The notes beneath the pieces are model-generated. The model did no database searches, had not been told where the DNA came from, and saw only the letters and a list, made by a program, of their open reading frames with translations. Shown here in pieces: positions 1-5,407 of a DNA stretch of 8,832 nucleotides. The position numbers and the translations under genes were made by a program. The stretch covers positions 1 to 8,832 of the forward strand of contig JAITJP010000002.1 in assembly GCA_031278835.1 (NCBI GenBank), in the 5' to 3' direction. The stretch comes from Deltaproteobacteria bacterium (GTDB taxonomy: Bacteria; Desulfobacterota; Desulfarculia; Adiutricales; Adiutricaceae). Position 1 is the first letter of the stretch. Every line of letters starts with the position of its first letter.

Positions 1-477
1 TACGCCCTGGGCCATCTCTATTTAACTTTTTGCCTTTCTTTCATCATGCTCATTAAGCAGTTTGAAAACGGCTCCCAGTGGCTGCTTTTCGTCATCTTGG
101 TGACCGCCTTAAACGACACCGGGGCCTATTACATTGGCTCAAGATTAAAGGGGCCAAAACTAGCCCCAGTGGTCAGCCCCAATAAAACCATTTCCGGCTT
201 AATGGGCGGCTGTTTGGTCTCGGCCCTGGTCGGAGGCTTGTCCAAGTATTACATCTATGCCAATAACGGCTGGAGGGAACTGGCCGCCCTGGGGCTTTTC
301 CTAGGTCTGTGGGGCACTTTTGGGGACTTATTTGAGTCTGGTTTTAAAAGGGCCATGGGCCTCAAAGACACCTCCAATATCCTGGGCAGCCATGGCGGTT
401 TTTGGGATCGCCTGGACTCGCTTTTGTTTAACCTACCCCCGGTTTATTTCTACGTTTACTGGACCACCTTGCCCTAA
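1..477 (+). CDS. cdsA: Phosphatidate cytidylyltransferase (CDP-diacylglycerol synthase), 3' part
   Basis: This is the C-terminal 158 residues of a gene that enters from the left edge; the reading frame is open from base 1, so the ATG at 46 is internal. The enzyme is an integral inner-membrane protein that makes CDP-diacylglycerol from CTP and phosphatidic acid for phospholipid synthesis. Fragment residues 113-139 match the family signature closely: S-x-F-K-R, four residues, K-D, then HGG-F-x-DR-L-D. The Pro usual before x-HGG is Gly here. Upstream are the conserved NDTGAYYIG (about 38-46) and SPNKT (59-63) motifs, with hydrophobic membrane segments around 27-40, 65-80 and 95-108 and a last one near the C-terminus. 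The gene ends in TAA and dxr follows on the same strand after 96 bp, a common pairing in bacteria. Family assignment is very secure; only the N-terminal half is missing. Confidence 0.95.
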   Translation, partial: YALGHLYLTFCLSFIMLIKQFENGSQWLLFVILVTALNDTGAYYIGSRLKGPKLAPVVSPNKTISGLMGGCLVSALVGGLSKYYIYANNGWRELAALGLFLGLWGTFGDLFESGFKRAMGLKDTSNILGSHGGFWDRLDSLLFNLPPVYFYVYWTTLP

Positions 478-490
478 CCCAGGGCCAGCC

Positions 491-540
491 CCAGCTGAGT
501 TTAAATTCGCTCCGAGGCAAATTTAAGCCTAGCTGGTTTT
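491..540 (+). terminator. Intergenic hairpin with T run between cdsA and dxr
   Basis: Bases 491-536 fold back on themselves. The outer arms CCAGCT (491-496) and AGCTGG (531-536) pair perfectly. The middle pairs TTTAAATT with AAATTTAA allowing G-U pairs, with only two mismatches on each arm before a small loop near 511-516. TTTT follows at 537-540. The form fits an intrinsic terminator or attenuator after cdsA. Only 33 bp separate it from the dxr start, which leaves no room for a downstream promoter. It may therefore be a partial terminator or RNA-processing hairpin that sets dxr level relative to cdsA. The structure is seen directly; the role is inferred. Confidence 0.6.
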
Positions 541-573
541 CCCCAAAAGCCCTAGCCGGCTTAGCTAATCTCA

Positions 574-1773
574 ATGACCCAACCCATAAAAATTTCCATT
601 TTAGGGGCCACCGGCTCCATTGGAAAGGCCACCTTGGACTTGGTCCGGGCCTTCCCCGATAAGCTAGAGGCGCTGGGCTTGGCGGCCAAAAGTTCCCTGG
701 AGGTCTTGGCTGAGCAAATTCGGGAATTTAAGCCAAAAGTCGTGTCCGTGGGCGACCAGGCGGCCAGAAAAAAACTGCTTGATTTATTGGATTGGCCCCA
801 ATCTCTGGCCATAAAAAGGCCGGAAATTTTGGTGGGGGCCGAGGGCCTGGACCTGGTGGCCAGTCAGTCCGGGGCCCAGACGGTTATCTCGGCCGTGGTG
901 GGGGCGGCCGGATTAAGGCCAACCTATGCCGCCCTGGTTAAGGGTCTTAAAGTTTGTTTGGCCAATAAGGAGAGTTTGGTTTTGGCCGGGGAGATCTTGA
1001 CCCAAGTGGCCGGTGATCGTCTGGCCCCGGTTGACAGTGAGCACTCGGCCATCTTCCAGGCCCTGGGCGGCCGTTTGGACTGCCTTGATCTAGATCGCCT
1101 GATATTGACGGCCTCCGGAGGACCCTTTCGGGGGCGAAGTTTTGATGATCTTAAAAAGGTTACCCGGGAACAGGCCCTAAATCATCCCACCTGGTCCATG
1201 GGCCCCAAGGTCACCTGCGACAGCGCCACCATGATGAACAAAGGCCTGGAGGTGATTGAGGCGCACCATTTGTTTAATCTGGATTACGACCAAATCGAGG
1301 TCTTGGTCCACCCGCTAAGTTACGTCCATTCTTTGGCCGGTTTCAAGGACGGTTCCATCTTGGCTCAGATGGGCCCAACCGACATGAAACTGGCCATTGC
1401 CTACGCCCTAAGTCACCCGGCCAGGTGGCCCTTAGCTCAGGCGGCCTTAAAGCAGCCCAGTTTTGAAAAGTTTTTAAACCAGGCCGTGCCCAGCCCCCTA
1501 ACCTTCGAACAAGTCGATCGAAAAGTTTTTAGGCCCCTGGCCCTGGCCGAAATGGCCGGCCGGTTAGGCGGTACGGCCCCGGCCACCCTAAACGCCGCCA
1601 ACGAAGTGGCCGTGGAAGCTTTCCTGGCCGGGCGTCTGGCCTTTATTGAAATTTTTGAGGTCTTGGAAAGGACCTTGGAGGCCCTGCCGGTTCAAAAAAT
1701 TACCAACTTGGATGAGGCTCTGGCCGCCGACCAAAGGGCCAGAATCAAGGCCGCCGCCTTTCTCCCCAAATAA
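574..1773 (+). CDS. dxr: 1-deoxy-D-xylulose 5-phosphate reductoisomerase
   Basis: This cytosolic enzyme converts DXP to 2-C-methyl-D-erythritol 4-phosphate with NADPH and a divalent metal, the committed step of the MEP isoprenoid pathway. At 399 residues it has full family length. The N-terminal Rossmann motif GATGSIG is at residues 11-17, and LANKESLVLAG is at 129-139. The metal ligands appear as D154 and E156 in PVDSEHS and E226 in MNKGLEVIEA. S181 in SGGPF, H204 and W207 in NHPTWSM, and N222/K223 correspond to known active-site positions. PATLNAANEVAVEAF (336-350) is the C-terminal family motif. One oddity is that the usually invariant HPQS is HPLS here (L248). ATG 574 is the only ATG start, since an in-frame TAG lies at 562-564; no clear Shine-Dalgarno precedes it. 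The gene after it is a converging ABC-F gene, not rseP. Confidence 0.97.
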   Translation: MTQPIKISILGATGSIGKATLDLVRAFPDKLEALGLAAKSSLEVLAEQIREFKPKVVSVGDQAARKKLLDLLDWPQSLAIKRPEILVGAEGLDLVASQSGAQTVISAVVGAAGLRPTYAALVKGLKVCLANKESLVLAGEILTQVAGDRLAPVDSEHSAIFQALGGRLDCLDLDRLILTASGGPFRGRSFDDLKKVTREQALNHPTWSMGPKVTCDSATMMNKGLEVIEAHHLFNLDYDQIEVLVHPLSYVHSLAGFKDGSILAQMGPTDMKLAIAYALSHPARWPLAQAALKQPSFEKFLNQAVPSPLTFEQVDRKVFRPLALAEMAGRLGGTAPATLNAANEVAVEAFLAGRLAFIEIFEVLERTLEALPVQKITNLDEALAADQRARIKAAAFLPK

Positions 1774-1797
1774 AAAAGGGCCGCCAGGCCCTTTTTT
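1772..1797. terminator. Bidirectional intrinsic terminator between dxr and the ABC-F gene
   Basis: A perfect GGGCC/GGCCC stem (1778-1782 and 1787-1791) with a GCCA loop is flanked by six A's on the left (1772-1777) and six T's on the right (1792-1797). It therefore has a U tract in both directions. It starts inside the dxr stop codon, and the ABC-F stop codon follows three bases after the T run. It serves two converging genes with almost no spare sequence. Confidence 0.9.
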
Positions 1798-1800
1798 ATT

Positions 1801-3831
1801 CTATGATTCAAGCTCCAGGGCCGTTTCTTGCCAAAGGTCTTCGAGTTTGGTTTTTTCGCTATTGAGATTATCCAATTCCAGTTTTATGGTTTTGACTTGG
1901 TGGCCGTCTTTGTAGACCCGCTCGTCGCTTAAGTTGTTTTCAAGTTCTTTGAAGCGTTGGGCGATTTCCTCGAGTCTTTTTTCGGTCTCCTGGAGTTTTT
2001 TCTCCAGGGGTTTTCGGAAAGCCGAGCGTTTTTTTCTTTCCTCACTGGCGGCTTGGCGTTTTTCCCAAGCCGATTCTTTGGCCGCGGCCGAGCTCTGGCT
2101 CCCGGCCGAGCTAACCGTCAAGTTCTTGGCCGAGCTAACCGCCGAGTTTTTGGCCGGGCTTTTGGCCGATTCGGCCAGGGGACTGGGAGAACTTTGGCCG
2201 GAAAGGGCCGTGGGGTCGCTTAGCCAGACCCGCTGGTAATCGTCAAAGTTACCGGGGTGAACGGTTAAAACCCCGTCTTCAATCACGCCCACCTTATCGC
2301 ACAAGCGGTTTATGAAATGGCGATCGTGACTGATGAGAATCATGGTGCCTTCGAAATCGTCCAGGGCCTCCTCGAGCATTTGCCGTCCGGGAATGTCCAG
2401 GTGATTGGTGGGCTCATCCAAGAGCAGCAAATTGGGCGAACCCATCATGATTTTGCATAAAAGCAGCCGGGTTTTTTCCCCGCCCGATAAAACCGAGACT
2501 TTTTTAAAAACGTCATCCCCGGAAAATAAAAATCCGCCCAGGGTGTTTCGAAGGGCCCCAATGGTCAGGTGTCCGGCCACGGTGGCCAGTTCTTCGATCA
2601 AATTATTATTGGGGTTGAGGCTCTCCATCTGAAACTGGGAAAAATAGCCCAGATCGATGTTTTGGACCATTTTTCTGGTCCCGCTGGTGGGTTCGGTCAG
2701 CCCGGCCAGGAGCTTAATCAAGGTCGATTTGCCTCGGCCGTTGGGGCCGATTAAGGCCAGCCGCTCGCCCCTTTGCAGGGTTAAATTCAAATCGCGGTAA
2801 ACCTCGGTTTGGCCGTATGATTTGGTAACCTTGGTCAATTGGGCCACCAGGTCCGGACCCCTACGGCCCTGGGGCAAACGCAAATTAAAGCTTTGTTCCA
2901 AGCCCTCGATGGGCTGGGGCAATCGGTCGATTTTTTCCAAGGCCTTCATGCGGCTTTGGGCCCTTTTGGCCGTGGAGGCCCGGACTTGGTTGCGTTCGAT
3001 GAATTTTTCCAGCTGCTTAATCTGGTCTTGCTGATTGGCGTAGGCGGCCGACTCGGTCACCAAACGTCTGGCTTTTTCCTCCAAAAAACGATCGTAATTA
3101 CCTGGGTAGGAATCGGCCCGGCCCATGCGCAGTTCGATGATTTTTTGGGCCACGTTGTTTAGAAAAACACGATCGTGCGAAACCAATAGCAGGGCCGAGG
3201 CCGAGCCCTTGAGATAATTTTCCAGCCAAATCAAGCTATCGATGTCCAGGTGATTGGTGGGCTCGTCCAAAACCAAGAGATCGGGTTTGGCCACCAAAAG
3301 CCTGGCCAGCACGGCCCTCATGATCCAGCCTCCGGAAAAGACCGATAAATCTCTCTCAAAATCGGCCTCGGAAAAACCCAGACCCGATAAGATTTTTTTG
3401 GCCTCGGATTCCCGAACCCAGCCGCCCAGGGCCTCGAACCTGGCCAGTAAATGCCCGTGCCGCTCGGCCAAGGCGGTCAAACGCTCCTTAGCCAAATCGG
3501 TTTTGGCCAGTTCTTTTTCGACCTCCAGAAGCTCCCTTTCAATCAATTTAAATTCCGGGTCCGTGTCCAAGGCCAGTTCCAAAAGCTTTTGATCCTTTTG
3601 GGCCATGATGTCCTGGGGTAAATAGCCCAGCTTTAAACCTTTGGCCTTAACCACTTGACCCGTGTCCGGTGACTCCTCACCCATGATTAGCCTAATGATG
3701 GTGGTCTTGCCGGCTCCGTTACGGCCGACCAAGCCGATCCTCTCCCCGGCCTCGATGGACAGGGTCAGGCCCCTTAAAACGTCCTGGCGGTTGTGAAATC
3801 TATGCACGTCTGAAAAAGTGACTAGCGACAT
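1801..3831 (-). CDS. ABC-F family ATPase (YheS/Uup-like translation factor)
   Basis: A 676-residue cytosolic protein with two ABC ATPase domains and no membrane segment, the ABC-F plan. Members bind the ribosomal E site and rescue or tune stalled translation; some give antibiotic resistance. Domain 1 has Walker A at 36-43, signature FSGGW at 165-169 (usually LSGGW), Walker B with DEPTNHLD at 189-196 and switch SHD at 218-220. A charged helical linker (about 240-320, with RASTAKRAQSRMKALEK) joins the domains. Domain 2 has Walker A at 362-369, LSGGE at 448-452, DEPTNHLD at 472-479 and SHD at 501-503. A Ser/Ala-rich segment (541-595) with an eight-residue repeat precedes a C-terminal coiled coil (607-672), as in Uup/YheS. 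ATG 3831 is chosen because MSLVTFSDV is the usual ABC-F N-terminus; a TTG at 3903 stays open but would add 24 low-complexity residues. Resistance or housekeeping role cannot be decided here. Confidence 0.95.
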   Translation of the reverse strand: MSLVTFSDVHRFHNRQDVLRGLTLSIEAGERIGLVGRNGAGKTTIIRLIMGEESPDTGQVVKAKGLKLGYLPQDIMAQKDQKLLELALDTDPEFKLIERELLEVEKELAKTDLAKERLTALAERHGHLLARFEALGGWVRESEAKKILSGLGFSEADFERDLSVFSGGWIMRAVLARLLVAKPDLLVLDEPTNHLDIDSLIWLENYLKGSASALLLVSHDRVFLNNVAQKIIELRMGRADSYPGNYDRFLEEKARRLVTESAAYANQQDQIKQLEKFIERNQVRASTAKRAQSRMKALEKIDRLPQPIEGLEQSFNLRLPQGRRGPDLVAQLTKVTKSYGQTEVYRDLNLTLQRGERLALIGPNGRGKSTLIKLLAGLTEPTSGTRKMVQNIDLGYFSQFQMESLNPNNNLIEELATVAGHLTIGALRNTLGGFLFSGDDVFKKVSVLSGGEKTRLLLCKIMMGSPNLLLLDEPTNHLDIPGRQMLEEALDDFEGTMILISHDRHFINRLCDKVGVIEDGVLTVHPGNFDDYQRVWLSDPTALSGQSSPSPLAESAKSPAKNSAVSSAKNLTVSSAGSQSSAAAKESAWEKRQAASEERKKRSAFRKPLEKKLQETEKRLEEIAQRFKELENNLSDERVYKDGHQVKTIKLELDNLNSEKTKLEDLWQETALELES
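2104..2151 (-). repeat. 24-bp tandem duplication in the ABC-F linker
   Basis: Two adjacent 24-bp units (2104-2127 and 2128-2151) begin with the identical GGCCGAGCTAACCG and differ at only three positions. A decayed copy of the first nine bases occurs just before them (GGCCGAGCT at 2086-2094). The units are in frame and encode the octapeptides AKNSAVSS and AKNLTVSS at residues 560-575, between the second ATPase domain and the coiled coil. This is probably replication slippage in a tolerant linker. Confidence 0.8.
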
Positions 3832-3856
3832 TTTTTTAAAAAACCCATTCAAATAC

Positions 3857-3899
3857 AAAAAAAAAACTGGCCGCTCGGCTGGGCTGGTTTTTTTATTTT
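3857..3899. promoter_or_regulatory. A10-GC-T7 hairpin-like element upstream of the ABC-F gene
   Basis: Ten A's (3857-3866), a GC-rich core (3867-3887) and T7-A-T4 (3888-3899) form an element whose ends can pair, with CTGGCC against GGGCTGG using two G-U pairs in the plus-strand RNA. Read on the minus strand, it puts ten T's after a GC-rich stretch about 25 bases before the ABC-F ATG, where an attenuator would sit. A similar element occurs upstream of nrdD at 7838-7875. It also argues against the TTG start at 3903, which would translate through it. Function is inferred. Confidence 0.4.
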
Positions 3900-3933
3900 C
3901 CAATTCTGGCGGCCAATTTCTCCGGCTGATTTT

Positions 3934-3950
3934 GGGGACCTGAGGTCCCC
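3934..3950. promoter_or_regulatory. Perfect 7-bp inverted repeat upstream of the ABC-F gene
   Basis: GGGGACC (3934-3940), TGA, GGTCCCC (3944-3950) is a perfect inverted repeat with a three-base spacer, about 100 bp upstream of the ABC-F ATG. No T run follows on either strand, so a terminator is unlikely. An operator or a stable 5'-leader hairpin is possible. No regulator family is recognised from the sequence. Confidence 0.35.
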
Positions 3951-4419
3951 TGACTATTGGCCCCGTAAAGGCTCAAATTTGGCCCTAGGGGCCCTTCCAG
4001 AGCAAAAACCCACCGGTAACCCCAATCCCGCTCCAAAAGGCCGCCACGGGCTTATTTGACCCCTTTACGGCCCTATCACCTAACTAACTAAAAATTCATA
4101 GTTTTTTTCAAGCCGCTCCAGGCCGGCCCAAAACCATGGGCCAACCTGCCATTGGCCATTAAAGTCAAAAGCCCCCCAACTAAAAGCCTCAAAGCCCGGG
4201 CCCATATGATCAATCTAGGCCTTTTTTTTATCAATTTGCCTAGCCCTTAAGCTCTTATAAAACCTTACCAATTACCTTTAGCTACTAAAATTTATCATTC
4301 TATTAATTTTTATTATTTTTTATTAATATATAAAATCTTTTCAAGAAACTAACTAGATAAATCGTTCATTAATAGTAACCAACGAGCATAGATACTAATA
4401 TTTTTTCGATTGGTTGTCA

Positions 4420-4497
4420 AGGCTTTTGTCGGCCAGAGACTTTTGGCCAAAGCCTCTTCCATAAACGCCCAGCCAGGCCGGCCGGCCAGGCTGGGGG
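4420..4497. repeat. Twin GC-rich palindromes in AT-rich DNA
   Basis: AGGCTTT (4420-4426) pairs with AAAGCCT (4449-4455) around a loop that contains GTC/GAC and GGCC/GGCC pairs. Thirteen bases later CCCAGCC (4468-4474) pairs with GGCTGGG (4489-4495). The second structure continues inward through one A-A mismatch into GGCCGGCCGGCC, giving 28 nt of near-perfect dyad. Neither has a T run, so they are not classic terminators. They resemble REP-like intergenic palindromes, but no second copy is visible in the window. Confidence 0.5.
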
Positions 4498-4702
4498 ATA
4501 AAAGTAGATATAACCGACATTGAATCATTAAATAAAGACTTAATAAGATATATTCTTAAAAATATGTCTATAGTAGTAACTACAACCGATAAATCAGGGT
4601 AATGGCTCAATAAAGTAAGCTCACTATCATCATCAATGATCATCTATAATTTAATGTTCAATTATAATTATTAGTTATTGATGAAAAGCTCAGAGTTTGG
4701 GC

Positions 4703-5407
4703 TTATTCGCGGATTCGGCAGGGTAGATAGGGGGCGGCCAGTTTTTGGAAATGAATAAGATCCTGGTCGGTTGGTTGCTTGGCATAGGCGGCCATGTAAG
4801 GGGGGTTTAGGACCGTTTCGGGACGATAGCGCTGAAGGTACCAAGGGATCTGGCCTTGGGCCAGCTGGGCCAGCTTTTCAATGGATTGGGCGGTTATGAA
4901 AGGGTAAGCGCAGGTGCTTCTAAATTCCGAGGGAAAATTTCTATCTCGTAGGATATTTAATGATTTGAGTATTTTTTGGCCGATATCTTGTGATTTTTGG
5001 TTTTTTGAGAGAAAAATAGGGGGAAAATCGAGTAAATCGGCCTTAAGATCCAAGGCCAGGTAATCGATTAAATGAGCTTCGATTAGTTTTTCGATTACTT
5101 GAGGATTTGAGCCATTGGTGTCCAGCTTTATGGCATAACCCAGGGCCTTGACCTGGCCCAGGAAATCGAAGAGATCGCTTTGGAGGGTGGGTTCGCCGCC
5201 GCTTATGACCACGGCCTCAAGGAGATGTTTTCGTTTGTCCAAAAAGGCCATAACCTCGGACTCGGCCAGCCGGGGACGGCTGGCCGAGACTAAGTCAGGG
5301 TTATGGCAAAAGGGACAGGAAAAATTGCAGCCCAGGGTAAAAACCACCGCGCTGATTTTAGAGGGATAGTCCACCGTGGACAGATTGATCAGAGCGCCTA
5401 TGAGCAC
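4703..5407 (-). CDS. nrdG: Anaerobic ribonucleoside-triphosphate reductase activating protein
   Basis: This radical-SAM enzyme (234 residues) uses a [4Fe-4S] cluster and S-adenosylmethionine to place the glycyl radical on NrdD. The cluster motif CNFSCPFC (CxxxCxxC) is at residues 27-34 in the context FTLGCNFSCPFCHNP. The SAM-binding GGEPT is at 70-74, and KLDTNGSNP (about 93-101) is typical of the NrdG2-type subfamily, whose usual length is about 230. The start is GTG at 5407: an in-frame TGA lies five codons upstream (5420-5422), GAGGG (5417-5421 on the opposite strand) gives a Shine-Dalgarno nine bases away, and the family N-terminus LIGALINLSTVDYPSKISAVVFT begins there. The first 50 bases overlap the end of nrdD, so translational coupling is likely. 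It is the last gene of the two-gene operon. Confidence 0.96.
   Translation of the reverse strand: MLIGALINLSTVDYPSKISAVVFTLGCNFSCPFCHNPDLVSASRPRLAESEVMAFLDKRKHLLEAVVISGGEPTLQSDLFDFLGQVKALGYAIKLDTNGSNPQVIEKLIEAHLIDYLALDLKADLLDFPPIFLSKNQKSQDIGQKILKSLNILRDRNFPSEFRSTCAYPFITAQSIEKLAQLAQGQIPWYLQRYRPETVLNPPYMAAYAKQPTDQDLIHFQKLAAPYLPCRIRE

Larger units (their letters stand above)
3832..4702. other. Gene-free stretch between ABC-F and nrdG
   Basis: No convincing gene lies here. Positions 3904-4260 are C- and A-rich with little G on the plus strand; 4260-4660 is strongly AT-rich, apart from a GC-rich palindrome. Visible structures are a 7-bp inverted repeat at 3934-3950, a 5-bp one at 3981-3993, CTAGGC...GCCTAG around 4216-4243, and the paired hairpins at 4420-4497. 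CCGTAAAGG (3963-3971) recurs inverted at 4062-4070. The only open frame of note (4643 to 4395, minus, 82 codons) lacks a Shine-Dalgarno, matches no family I recognise and runs through the palindromes. The stretch probably holds the ABC-F promoter and leader plus the nrdG 3' end; no strong terminator for nrdG could be found. Confidence 0.6.

Noticed and set aside
2394..3264. A 23-bp identical stretch (around 2395 and 3243) inside the ABC-F gene
   Set aside because: It encodes the DEPTNHLDI Walker B region of each of the two ATPase domains, so it is explained by the duplicated domain and similar codon use.
1934..3592. Long plus-strand open frames across the ABC-F region
   Set aside because: They are antisense shadows of a clear minus-strand gene and have no family features of their own.
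3829..3903. TTG start at 3903 for the ABC-F protein
   Set aside because: The extra 24 residues come from A- and T-run DNA of the upstream element, and the family N-terminus begins at ATG 3831.
3963..4070. CCGTAAAGG repeated in inverted orientation 90 bp apart
   Set aside because: Nine bases in a compositionally biased region is too short to support a transposon end or attachment site, and nothing mobile lies between the copies.
4395..4643. An 82-codon minus-strand open frame downstream of nrdG, with a hydrophobic middle
   Set aside because: It has no Shine-Dalgarno and no recognisable family, its base composition changes sharply half-way, and its second half is simply the translation of GC-rich palindromes. 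A real small protein cannot be excluded but is not supported.
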